Below are positions 29,895-39,900 of a stretch of 64,000 bases of DNA, piece after piece. A program made the position numbers and the translations under genes. The DNA comes from Atopobiaceae bacterium. Lineage in GTDB: Bacteria; Actinomycetota; Coriobacteriia; Coriobacteriales; Atopobiaceae. The notes beneath the pieces were generated by a model. That model ran no database searches and had not been told where the DNA came from. It was given only the letters and a program-made list of their open reading frames with translations. Numbering within the stretch: position 1 is the first letter of the stretch; every line of letters starts with the position of its first letter. The stretch spans positions 248,001-312,000 of the forward strand of contig JALCUE010000002.1 in the NCBI GenBank assembly GCA_022655215.1. Direction: 5' to 3'.

Positions 29895-30977
29895 CTACAT
29901 GACGATGATGCTCGAGTCGTCGGGGATGGTGAGCCCGAGGGCCTCGGCCGTGGCCTTGTTCACGACCTTGTCGTTGTCCGTGACGGTCATGACCGGGATC
30001 TCTGCCACGTCGGTGCCCTCGATGCACTGGATGGCCAGGTCGGCGGAGTAGCCGCCGATGGTCTCGTTTCCGCAGGCCACGCTCACGAGCGCGCCGGACT
30101 TGACCATGACGGGGTCGCTGCCGAAGACGGGGATGCCGGCCTGCGTGGCGGTGTCGGTGACCTGTGTCATGGCCGACTGCACCACGGAGTCCATCGGGAC
30201 GTAGATGCTGCCGCAGCTCTGCGCCAGGGCGCTGGCGGCCTGCTGGCACTCGCTCGAGTTGGTGACGGTCTTCTCCATGTACTGCTTGCCGATCCCGTCG
30301 AGGTAGCTCTCCATCTTCTGGACGGTGACGACGGCGTTCTTCTCGCCGGTGCAGTAGAGGATGCCCACGGTCTTGTCGGCCGCCGCGGGGTCGACGGTGG
30401 TGCCGAAGGTGTAGATCTCGTCGACGGGCGAGAAGTTCGAGGTGCCCGTGATGCCCTTGTCGGGAGCGTCGAGCGAGGTGGTGAGGCCGGCGGAGACGGG
30501 GTCGGTCACCGAGATGAACACCATGGGGATCTCGATCTCGGCGTTGGTGCAGGCCTGCGCGGCGGGCGTGGCGATGGGCACGAGGACGTCATAGTCGCTG
30601 GTCTTGAGCTTGGCCGCGATCTGGTTGAGCGTGGACGAGTCGCCCTGGGCGTTCTCGACGTCATAGGTCACGTCGGTGTAGCCCTTGGCGGACATCTCGG
30701 CCTTGAAGCCGTCCATCATCGAGACGAACGCGTCGTTCTCGACGATCTCGACGAAGCAGATCTTGTAGGACTTGGAGGTCGCCTGCGTGGAGGCGCCGGT
30801 GGAGGCGTCGGTCGAGGAGGACGAGCCGCCGCACCCGAAGAGGCCGGCGGTGAGCGCCATCGCGACGGCGCCTGCCCCCGCGCAGAAGGCCCTGCGGCTC
30901 ATGCCCGCCCCGGACAGGCCGGCGGAGACGAGATCGGACTGGTCGTTCCTGTTGGTGTTCCCGTAGATGCTGCTCAT
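29895..30977 (-). CDS. TrpX-like ABC transporter substrate-binding lipoprotein
   Basis: A 360-residue protein. The leader region contains a twin-arginine-like MSRRAFCAG followed by a hydrophobic stretch and the lipobox LFGC near residue 49, so it is probably exported and lipid-anchored outside the cell. A Ser/Thr-rich linker follows. The mature part has the PF04392 features YKICFVEIVENDAFVSMMDGF, VPIATPAAQACTNAEI and GTSNFSPVDEIYTFG. It captures the substrate (tryptophan or another aromatic compound, inferred from the UGG T-box) for the permease. ATG at 30977 follows AAGGAGC. It is the first gene of a three-gene operon. Confidence 0.92.
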   Translation of the reverse strand: MSSIYGNTNRNDQSDLVSAGLSGAGMSRRAFCAGAGAVAMALTAGLFGCGGSSSSTDASTGASTQATSKSYKICFVEIVENDAFVSMMDGFKAEMSAKGYTDVTYDVENAQGDSSTLNQIAAKLKTSDYDVLVPIATPAAQACTNAEIEIPMVFISVTDPVSAGLTTSLDAPDKGITGTSNFSPVDEIYTFGTTVDPAAADKTVGILYCTGEKNAVVTVQKMESYLDGIGKQYMEKTVTNSSECQQAASALAQSCGSIYVPMDSVVQSAMTQVTDTATQAGIPVFGSDPVMVKSGALVSVACGNETIGGYSADLAIQCIEGTDVAEIPVMTVTDNDKVVNKATAEALGLTIPDDSSIIVM

Positions 30978-31038
30978 GGTGCGCTCCTTCCTTCGGGACG
31001 GAGCGCCGAGAGTGCGCCCGTCCCAGCGGACGGGCAAC

Positions 31039-31385
31039 AAAAAACGCCCGTCCTTGGCCAATGGTCTCAAGGACAAGCGCGTGAACGCCTGCGGTGCCAC
31101 CTTGATTAGCGTCACCCCAGGTAGGGGAGACACCCTCTCGTGGATGCTGTCACATCCTGTTCTATGACGGGAACTCCCGTCGCGGCTTCCACGTCCTCGC
31201 TCTCGCGATCGCGTATCTCCGCGCCCTCGGCGGTCCATTATTCCGTCCTGCCACCACCTGGATTCCACCGGCCCAGGCTCTCTCTTGGCGCACTCCGCAG
31301 GGATGATGCCGCAGGCTCGTGCTCCCTGCCTCCCTGCCCAGACGGTTTTACTTCCGCTTCGTCGGTTTGGCAACCTATTCGGTTG
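31039..31385 (-). ncRNA. T-box leader (riboswitch) with likely UGG tryptophan specifier
   Basis: On the minus strand the conserved T-box sequence AAGGTGGCACCGCAGGC occupies 31103-31087. It is followed by a terminator: CGCTTGTCCTTG (31079-31068) pairs with CAAGGACGGGCG (31056-31045), then six T (31044-31039). Stem I is visible: GCGG (31357-31354) pairs with CCGC (31233-31230) and CCGTC (31345-31341) with GACGG (31247-31243). AGAGAG with a CCTGG/CCAGG distal hairpin lies between. The internal loop holds UGG (31237-31235) followed by A just before the base stem, the usual specifier position, so uncharged tRNA-Trp would relieve termination. The codon choice is moderately certain; the T-box itself is near certain. 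Confidence 0.88.
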
Positions 31386-31391
31386 CGTTGC

Positions 31392-31420
31392 AGTCTAGGA
31401 CGCGCCGCGGGCGATGTCAA
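31392..31420 (-). promoter_or_regulatory. Consensus promoter of the T-box operon
   Basis: On the minus strand TTGACA (31420-31415) and TAGACT (31397-31392) are separated by exactly 17 bp. Transcription would start near 31385, directly upstream of T-box stem I. Confidence 0.8.
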
Positions 31421-31563
31421 CGGGAGATTCGATTTCTTTTCAGGCGTGAGGGTCTTCGCCACATGGCAGCCCCCTCGCCGCACCGTCGTTCGTGCCGTGC
31501 CGCCGTCATCCGTGCCGCAGATGCGAGGATGCATCCGTTTGCCGTTAAGTTGATATACAAAGG

Positions 31564-31605
31564 CTTTCATATCTGATTGAGAGCTATATTACAGATGTCT
31601 GAAAG
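31564..31605 (+). promoter_or_regulatory. AT-rich promoter with extended inverted repeat before the DinJ-like gene
   Basis: CTTTCA (31564-31569) and ATCTG (31571-31575) are mirrored by CAGAT (31592-31596) and TGAAAG (31600-31605). A TATATT box (31586-31591) lies in the centre. This could be an operator for the antitoxin-like protein encoded 18 bp downstream, since such antitoxins usually repress their own promoters. Confidence 0.5.
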
Positions 31606-31623
31606 TAACTGGAGGGTGCCACC

Positions 31624-31872
31624 ATGGCGGACTCAAATGGTATGTCCATAACGACCATTCGCGTCGACTCGGACGTCAAGGAAGACGCACGAGAGGTGTT
31701 CAAGAAGCTTGGTCTGAGCTTCAACTCGGGTGTCGATATCTATCTGCGTGCGGTCATCCGTGGGCAGGCGATTCCGTTCGATCTGACACTTCCCGAGGCC
31801 GAGGCGGTTCCATCCACCGCCGCGGTTGCGAAAAGGACGCCGACCCCGCGGTCCATCGCCGCCGAGGGATAG
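31624..31872 (+). CDS. RelB/DinJ-family antitoxin-like protein, no toxin adjacent
   Basis: An 82-residue protein whose first 55 residues fit the DinJ pattern: a ribbon-helix-helix start (MSITTIRVDSDVKEDAREVFKKLGLS), then NSGVDIYLRAVIRGQAIPFDL. The C-terminal tail (Pro, Thr, Ala-rich) is unlike the toxin-binding helix seen in many homologues. GGAGGGTG precedes the ATG at 31624. No YafQ/RelE-like toxin is encoded on either side. A LytTR response regulator starts 13 nt downstream in the same orientation. It may act as a DNA-binding repressor of the surface locus rather than as an antitoxin; this is inference. Confidence 0.85.
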   Translation: MADSNGMSITTIRVDSDVKEDAREVFKKLGLSFNSGVDIYLRAVIRGQAIPFDLTLPEAEAVPSTAAVAKRTPTPRSIAAEG

Positions 31873-31885
31873 GATGTGACCGATC

Positions 31886-32716
31886 TTGAACATCGCGATA
31901 TGTGATGACGACAATGAGGCGCGAGGGTACTACTCCCAGTTGGTGAGCCTGATCGCCAGGAAGAATGGGCTCGACGTCCGGATCACGACCTTTGCTGACG
32001 GCGAGCAGCTCCTGTTCGCCTTGGAGGACTCCGACTCGGCCTTCGACATAGTGCTGCTCGACGTCATGATGCCCAAGGTCGATGGTATCGCCGTGGGCAG
32101 AAGGCTCCATGAGCTCGAGTTCCCGGGCGTCTTGGTCTATCTGTCCTCCAGCAAGGAATACGCCCTCCAGGCGTTCGACGTCCATGCGTTCAACTACGTG
32201 ATCAAGCGTGACCATCATGACATCGATCGCTTCAAGAAGACCTTCCTCGCCGCGGTCGATGCGGTGGAGGGCCGCCATCGCCGGTTCATCCTCATCAACG
32301 GCATCGACGACCACCGCAACATCCCCATCGACTCCATCCTCTACTTCGAGGTCATGAAGCACGTCTGCGTGGTCCATTACGTGCCCGCGGGGTCGCCTGT
32401 CTCCAAGTCTCGAGCCATGGAGTTCCTCTCCACGCTCGACCGTCTCGAGAACATGCTCATGTCCTATGGGTTCATGCGTACCCACCGCTCCTATCTGGTG
32501 AACTGCGCCTACGTGGAGGGCTATACGTACAACTCGGTCTCGCTTGCCGATGGCACTACCGTCCCGTTGGGTCGCCAACGTCAGGCCGCGTTCAAGGAGG
32601 CCATGGAGGAGCGCGTCATCGTGAACGTCGCGGGCGACAAGCCCTCACGTGAGGGCGATGACCCTTCCGATGAAGGCGTTGCCAAAACCAGCGTGAGCGA
32701 TGATGGCCAAGCGTAG
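31886..32716 (+). CDS. LytTR-family response regulator (AgrA/ComE type)
   Basis: A 276-residue regulator with a TTG start preceded by AGGATGTGA. The receiver domain has MNIAICDDDNEARGYY, phospho-acceptor Asp near residue 58 in FDIVLLDVMMPKVDG, and an atypical VIKRDHHD in place of the usual K-P segment. The LytTR DNA-binding domain runs from about 128 to 240 (ILYFEVMKHVCVVHY, FMRTHRSYLVNCAYVEGY, LPLGR-like VPLGRQRQAAFKEA). An acidic tail follows. No histidine kinase gene is in the window. The 3' end overlaps the Cys-rich protein gene by 17 bp. It likely controls the adjoining surface genes. Confidence 0.88.
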   Translation: MNIAICDDDNEARGYYSQLVSLIARKNGLDVRITTFADGEQLLFALEDSDSAFDIVLLDVMMPKVDGIAVGRRLHELEFPGVLVYLSSSKEYALQAFDVHAFNYVIKRDHHDIDRFKKTFLAAVDAVEGRHRRFILINGIDDHRNIPIDSILYFEVMKHVCVVHYVPAGSPVSKSRAMEFLSTLDRLENMLMSYGFMRTHRSYLVNCAYVEGYTYNSVSLADGTTVPLGRQRQAAFKEAMEERVIVNVAGDKPSREGDDPSDEGVAKTSVSDDGQA

Positions 32717-33590
32717 GCCGCGCCCGTTCGGGCGCATCGCTTGCGTCGTCCTGACGGCCGCCATCATGACGGCCTCCCTGCTTGTGGCTCCTGGTGCAGC
32801 CTACGCCGACGAGTGCCCCGCCGGCGGCATGCACGATTACGAGGTCACCATCATCCGCAAGGCCACCGAGGACGAGGACGGTCTGGAGCGGTGCGTCTGC
32901 TCGAAGTGCGGTGACACGATCGAGCGCTCCATCCCCGCGACGGGCCACAAGTGGAGCGACTGGTATGTGGTGACACCTGCCACCTGCACGTCCACGGGCA
33001 TCGAGGAGCGCGTCTGCACGAGGTACCCCAACAACCCGCACTACGAGCAACGGACCATCCCGGCACTCTCGGCATCGCTCACCCACACATATATAGAGAG
33101 CACGCGCACGGATGCCACCTGCACGGAGGACGGCAGCGTCACCTACGTCTGCAGCGTGTGCGGGGACACCTATACCGACGCGCTTCCCGCCCTCGGTCAT
33201 GACTGGGGCGACTGGGAGACGGTGACCCAACCCACGGCCACGGAGGACGGCGTGGCCCGGCGTACCTGCAGACGCTGTGGCGAGACCGAGGAGCAACCTA
33301 TTCCCGCGACGGGTGCCACGGAACCCACGACGGGACTGGCGGAAGGTTCCGGCGGCGGGGACGATGAAGGAGGGGGCGCCGGCTTCTTCGGCGGCTTCGT
33401 ATCCAAGGAGTTCTTCACCGCGGGCCCCAACAGGGCCGATGCCGTCATGGCCACATCTGATGGCCTGATCGTCATCGCCTTCCTCGTACTCTCCGCTCCG
33501 CTCGTGGCACAGGTCCTATGGCTGAGGCGTAAGAAGCAGGGAATCCAACGCGATTTCGGTCACTTCTCGCAAGGGAGGCGGGAGCGATGA
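32700..33590 (+). CDS. Secreted membrane-anchored protein with CxxC repeat modules
   Basis: A 296-residue protein with an N-terminal signal (about residues 11-38, ending AYA). Repeated modules of about 45-50 residues follow, each with a CSxCG or CRxCG knuckle, an IPA/LPA-TGH turn and a W-x-x-W segment (near 60, 140 and 195). Such Cys-rich repeats occur in surface proteins of gut Firmicutes and Actinomycetota; disulfide or zinc binding is possible. A Gly-rich linker and a C-terminal membrane helix (about 258-277) with a basic tail anchor it. The start overlaps the LytTR gene, suggesting coupled expression. Function is unknown. Confidence 0.75.
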   Translation: MMAKRRPRPFGRIACVVLTAAIMTASLLVAPGAAYADECPAGGMHDYEVTIIRKATEDEDGLERCVCSKCGDTIERSIPATGHKWSDWYVVTPATCTSTGIEERVCTRYPNNPHYEQRTIPALSASLTHTYIESTRTDATCTEDGSVTYVCSVCGDTYTDALPALGHDWGDWETVTQPTATEDGVARRTCRRCGETEEQPIPATGATEPTTGLAEGSGGGDDEGGGAGFFGGFVSKEFFTAGPNRADAVMATSDGLIVIAFLVLSAPLVAQVLWLRRKKQGIQRDFGHFSQGRRER

Positions 33591-33787
33591 CGCTCGTCAA
33601 CCTAATCAGCTTCGTGGTGCTTCTGGGCCTGGCGGTGGCGAGCGTCGTCATCTGGCGTCGTCTCAGCCGCATCGTCCATGAGGCGGATGGCGTGATCGAT
33701 ATCAACGAGCGCGGCTCGGACGGTATCTCCGAGACGGGCAGCTCCATAGGCTCGGCGGGAGAGGGGGACCAGTCGGGGGATGGTTGA
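33587..33787 (+). CDS. Small single-pass membrane protein
   Basis: A 66-residue protein whose ATG overlaps the upstream stop as ATGA. It has one membrane helix (about residues 5-23, NLISFVVLLGLAVASVVIW), a short basic stretch (RRLSR) and an acidic, Ser/Gly-rich tail. It has no recognised domain. The overlap with the Cys-rich surface protein gene and the shared layout suggest that it assists or stabilises that protein in the membrane. Confidence 0.6.
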   Translation: MTLVNLISFVVLLGLAVASVVIWRRLSRIVHEADGVIDINERGSDGISETGSSIGSAGEGDQSGDG

Positions 33788-33932
33788 TCACGGTTCACCT
33801 TGGGGCTCGATGTCGTTCATGCCCTTGAGGCGTCGTTCGTGCACGAGGTCTTATTGAACTTCGCTGTCATTTTAGATTCAACGTGAATATACGTAACGAT
33901 GTGGCTGAAATGCTGTAGGAACGGAGGACACG

Positions 33933-36900
33933 ATGAAGTGGACGAGAGGTACGTGGGGCAAGCTCCTCATGGTGACCCTGGACGTTCTCATGGTCTTTAC
34001 CATGGGTCCTTGGGCATCCGTGCAGAGCGCCTACGCAAGCGAGATCTCCACCATCATGGGGGGTGATTCCACGCAGGGCGCGGTCGTCTCGACGCAGTCT
34101 GATGAGGCTGCGACCACGAGCGATGACCAGGCGGCCGCCCCCGAGGCCACGACCGAGCAGAGCGCCGAGCCTGCGAACGAGCAGGCTGCCGCATCCGCTA
34201 CGTCTGACGATCAGCCTGTGACGGTGGATAGCTCTCCTGCCAAGGTTGCCGACGCTCCTGATAGCGTCTCCGCCGCGAGTGACGAGGGCATCAGCGCTCA
34301 AGCCGACGGCGAGGACTATGTCAAGGGGTCGGGAAATGTGTCATACGTCTCTCTCGCTCCTCAGGGCTCGTCACAGGGGACAGAGGATACAACTCTGGTA
34401 GAAGGAGGAAATGATCAGGTTCTGACAAGTACGGTCGGCCTCGCGCAGAATACGAATAGGACCGAGACGGCTAGCAAGGTCTGGATTGCCTTCGAGATCA
34501 CCATTCCCAAGAAGTCCACATCGGGCGGCGAGTGGGGTATCACCTCGGGCAGCATCTATGACATGGCGACCGGTACGACGACTGTAGCCCAAACCAGTGA
34601 TGGAGATAACTGGGTGATAAGGGGACGGTCCCTTGCTCAGGGCGCTGGACAAACCGTCGTTCCGGGAACCTATACGAGTGACATCAAGATCACCAACTCG
34701 AACATGGTTGCGGGCGAACAGGCTACAGTGACGGAAAAGGCCTGGCTTTACGACGAAGATGAGAGTGCTGCTCAGACTGCCACCCATACTATCAAGATAA
34801 CCACAACGCCAAAGTACAATCTCACATTCCAGAGAGCAAGCAGCTCTATCCTCACCTCTGGATGGTTCAATAGCACGACCAACGAATTCACAACAAACCA
34901 GCCCGCGGATACCTCCTCATGGACCTATGGGCGTGTCGTTGCCTGCAACTCGTATGTGCTGAACGAAGGAAATGAGAGGCTCGACCCCACCAAGGACATC
35001 AAATGGACCCTGTCGTATAAGGTCCAGACAGTAACGGGTGGCACCGCGACGGATGAGGAAACGCCGAGCCTTCAGCCCATACTGCTTGGCGTCAGGTCAT
35101 CCGATCCTGCCTTTAGTGACAGTCAGCTTTCGGGGACGGCCGTGACGGACATGTCCCTGGGCGGCCTCGCCGACCAGAGCAACAGTAATGAAGCATGGAA
35201 TAAGACGCACTATACGAATATCTACGGTGATGACAGCCCTTCGGGATACACGTTTACCCAGTCGGGGTCGACGATCTCCGTCACCGCACATCTCTCGGAT
35301 AGCAACAAGGCCCTGTGGGATGGTGCGGGGGCATATCTCGAATTCTTCGTCCCAACTGGTACCGAGGACGGCACCACCACTTCCCGGCGTCTATCGGTGA
35401 CGGCGGACGGTATGTCCGCAACCAGCTATTCGGCAGGAAGCGAACTGACGGATAGCCATACGGATGACAACGTATGTAACGTGACCATCGCGCCGAAGTT
35501 CGATGGATCAACGCTTGGGTTAACACGGTATATCTCAACTGCATATAGGGACACGGTAACTCCGGGCCTCTCGATATATAACAACATCAGGGGATCCGTA
35601 AGTGCTGCTAGTTCAACTGCTGTATCTGATTGCAAGATTCACGATATGAACGTCCTGATCAAGTGGGAACAGGGAGTAGGAATCAACAGCGTCTGGGAGG
35701 ATTCCGATCAGTCATCCTATGTAAATAGCAGCGGAGGCAAAATTCACCCCACGGTTCTTTATGCGGTGAAGGCCAACGGACAGGCGTGGGAAAATGAGAC
35801 AGAGATGGGTCATACCACGTATAAGAGTCTCCGCTACTACGACACTTATCAAGCGGCATCATCTGCTGGAGTTGTAGTCGGTGCCCTGCTCGAGTACAGA
35901 GGGGGGATATTTAAGACCGATCGCCTCTCCGCATGGTGTGCGAACCATACCGTGGCAGGGACCGCTGGAAATACATATGCGATTGTCCAGGATGTGAGCA
36001 CCTGGCTTGGTGACAGTTCGCTGACGACCGATGACACATATGCGCACACAAACGGTAGTGCTGTGAATGAGCTCTCAACGACAGCAAATTCGAACATGTA
36101 TTCCTATGATGATCCAGACAATACGGATCACCAGCACTACCTTAAGAGCACTTGGGATTCTGCTACAGGGACGCTTAAAGAAAACGAGGGAGGAACTTGG
36201 GGCAGAACCATTTACGTCACTGGCGGCGAGATGGTCAAGAACGAAAATGAATGCGTTCAGCTTAATGGAAGTGATATTAGGGAGAGCTCGGGCTTTCATT
36301 CAAAGGCGTGGCCGACTGCTACCTATGATATCGGCGCTGGCCAGAGAACGGTCGATCGTTCATATGGCTTCAGCGTAACGGGAAGTGCCCCAAGTGAGAT
36401 TCATTGCTATTTGGATGGCCTGAATAGCGGCAAGCTCAATTCGACAACTTACTACCTGAGTACCACGGACAATCCTGTGACATATACGCCAAATGCCATT
36501 TCCACTTTGGGAGGGACGTTCTCTGGCGGAACCGTTATCGACCCGAGCGACTTCGTCATTCCAGGGGCGGGAAACTATAAGATATTCTTCACCTCCCAGA
36601 TCGGGGACGCCTCTGATCTGAGCAATGACGCGAAGAGCGGCACGACGTATGAGGATGGCTTGAACGTTCATCCCTCTGCTGCAAGCAAAGCCTATGTTTC
36701 TGACAACGTCGATGAACAGGTTTATCGCACGTATGTCACCAAGACGTCCGTCGCCGGCCTCACCAAGAAGGCTTCGACCCTTACCACGATTGATGAGCCC
36801 GCATGGGACAACATCATCGATACATCAACCGCTGATATGCCCAACGTCTATCTTCTGGACGTACTGCCTTATGACGGTGACGCTAACGGCACCGTTCTGC

Positions 36901-39900
36901 ATGGCACATATACTCTGAAGGATGACAAGGTCTCTCTCTCCACGTCCGCTTCAACGGGGAGTGCCACCAGTACGTTCGCTGCCTACTACACTACGAGCAC
37001 GGCGGTTCGCTCGAATTACGATGCTGCCACGTTCGTGCCTGCTGACAACATCCCCTCGCACCTTGGCGACAGCTTCACCATCTCCGGCGTTTCTTGGTAC
37101 AAGATGACTGACAACGGGGACGGGACCTGGTCGGTGCCCACTGATACCGCCCCTACGGCCGTCATGTGCGCCTCCGATTCCCTCGCGGCGGGAGAGCGTG
37201 CGAACTTCCATGTGGGTCTCAAGCTCAACGGCAACTGGAAGGGCGATTCCATCGTCAACCGTTCGAGCTATTGCTACGCTCCGCTCGACAAGGCGACCAC
37301 GTCCACCCCGTCCACGGTCACCGTCGCCAGCCGTGCCATCTCCGGTACGGCCTGGAAGGACGCCAACAAGGACGGTTCCTTCGACACCGCTGATGGCGAC
37401 ACCGTCTTGGCCGGAGTCACGGTCAAGCTCTTCAAGGCCGATGGCACGCAGATAACATCCGATGCCAACGGGACCGAGTACGGCACCGTGACCACCAAGG
37501 CCGATGGCACCTATACGTTCGCCAACGTTCCCGAGAACCCCAACGGGTACTACGTGTCGTTCTCTGGCAGTCTGCTCGACACCTACAAGGACACGACCAA
37601 GTCCACCGCCACCCCGGGCACCTCGACGACGGATTCGGACATCAATGCCATCGACAAGGGCGAGTACAAGACGGACGTGTTCACGACCCTCAGCGACGCC
37701 GAGATAGTCGCGACGGATGCGCCTACCTACACCTATGCGGGCGTGAGCGCCGGATTCCAGCAGAAGACGAAGATCAGCTACGACGGAAACGGTGCCACTA
37801 CGGGATCGAAGCCTGTGGCTGATGCGTACGTCTCTGACGGCGATACCATCACCGTCGCCGACAACACGGGTGCGACGAGCGATCCCGCCGTTCCTTATGC
37901 CAAGGACGGCTACACCTTCGCCGGTTGGAACACCGTGGCCGACGGTAGCGGCACGCCATATGCTGCCGGTGACACCTTCCAGATAGCTGGGGACACCACG
38001 CTCTATGCGCAGTGGACCAAGGACGTCAGCGCTACGATCACGGGCACCAAGTCCGTCGAGGGCGACACCACCACGGCCAAGGACTTCACGTTCTCCATCG
38101 CCGCTGGTGACGATGCCACCGCCTCTGCCGTGACCAATGGCACCATTGCGATGCCATCCTCTACCACGGCGACTGCCTCCGGCGTGACTAGTGCGGACGC
38201 CAAGGACTTCAGCTTCTCCGGCATCACTTTCAAGGTCACCGGCATCTACAAGTTCAATGTGATCGAGAATGATCTCCCCGCATCCGGTTACACCGGTTAC
38301 ACCAAGGACGGCCGCACCGTGACCGCCACCGTGGTGGTCACCAAGAACACTGCCAACGAGCTCGTAGCCGCCATCGGCTATGCGGGCGGCTCGGATTCGG
38401 CCCAGACTGCCAAGGCCACCTTCAAGAACACCTACGGCGTCGCCCCCGTCACGGTGAACTCCGCCGATCACGCCGGCATCACCAAGAACGTCACTGGCGA
38501 CACCCCCGCCGTCATGCCCACGTTCACCTACACGTGCGTGGCGGACCAGGCCAACCCCGATGGGGTGACCGGCCTCAAGACGAGCGCCACCACCACGGGT
38601 GCGGGCACCACGGACTTCGGTAAGGCCACCTTCACCAAGGCGGGCGTCTACAAGTACACGATCTCCGAGACCGATGACGCACCCAACGCCGACTGGACCT
38701 ACAGCGACGCCAGCTACACCTGGACCGTCAAGGTCGAGGACCAGAACGGCACGCTTGTCGTCGTCCAGGACACCCTCGTCGACGCCAACGGCGACGCCGC
38801 CAATGGTGCGGCCTTCACCAACGACTACTCGATCGCCATCCTCGGGATCACCAAGTCCGCGGACGTGAGCCACGCCAAGCCGGGCGAGACCATCACCTAC
38901 ACGGTGGACATCGCCAACACGGGTCACCGTGCGGCCACCAACGTGGTCACGGTCGACACCCTGCCGGCCGAGCTCACCGATGTCGCCAACATCTCCGACA
39001 ACGGCGTGTATGACGCCGACGCCCACACCATCACCTGGACCGATGCCACGGCCGCTGGCCTGGGCTCCGTGAGCCACACGTTCACCGCCACCTTCAAGGA
39101 TGACGCGACGCCCGACTCCACGGTGACCAACACCGCCGCCATCACCGGCGGCCCCTCCACCACCACCGACGTCACGGTCGACGCCTTCGAGCCGATCTCG
39201 GTCGACCCGCCCGTCGCCAAGACGATCACCGGCGATACGCCTGACACCGCCTCCACGTTCAACTTCACGATGACGGCTGCCGACGCGACCGATCCCATGC
39301 CCGCGGATTCCTCCAACGGCAGCAAGACCGTCACGCGCACCGGTGCCGGCGCGGTGGAGTTCGGCGAGATCAGCTATGACAAGGTGGGCACCTACACCTA
39401 CACGATCAGCGAGGCCAACGACGGCATCGACGGCTATGCCTACGACACCACCGTCTACACCATGACCGTCGAGGTCATCAACAACGCGGGTACGCTCGAG
39501 AAGACTGTGACCTACAAGGACGCGAACGGCGTGGCGGCGGCCGACGACACGATGACCTTCACCAACGTCTACACCACCCCTGGCTCGCCTGACGTCCAGG
39601 TCACCAAGTCCGTCGACAGCGATACGGCCGTCCCTGGTGACTACCTCACCTACACCATCCATGTGGCCAACAACGGCACGCGTGCCAGCGAGGGCATCTT
39701 CGTCAAGGACGTCATCCCCGACAACACCACCTTCGACAGCTGCGACTCGCTCGGTGTCTACAGCACCACGTCTGCCGGCGAGGACTACGTCAAGTGGTGG
39801 ATCGAGGGCGGCCTGCAGCCTGGCGAGTCCGTCGATCTGACGCTCAAGGTCAAGGTCAACGAGTGCCAGAGCGGCACGGAGATCCAGAACGTCGCCCTGT

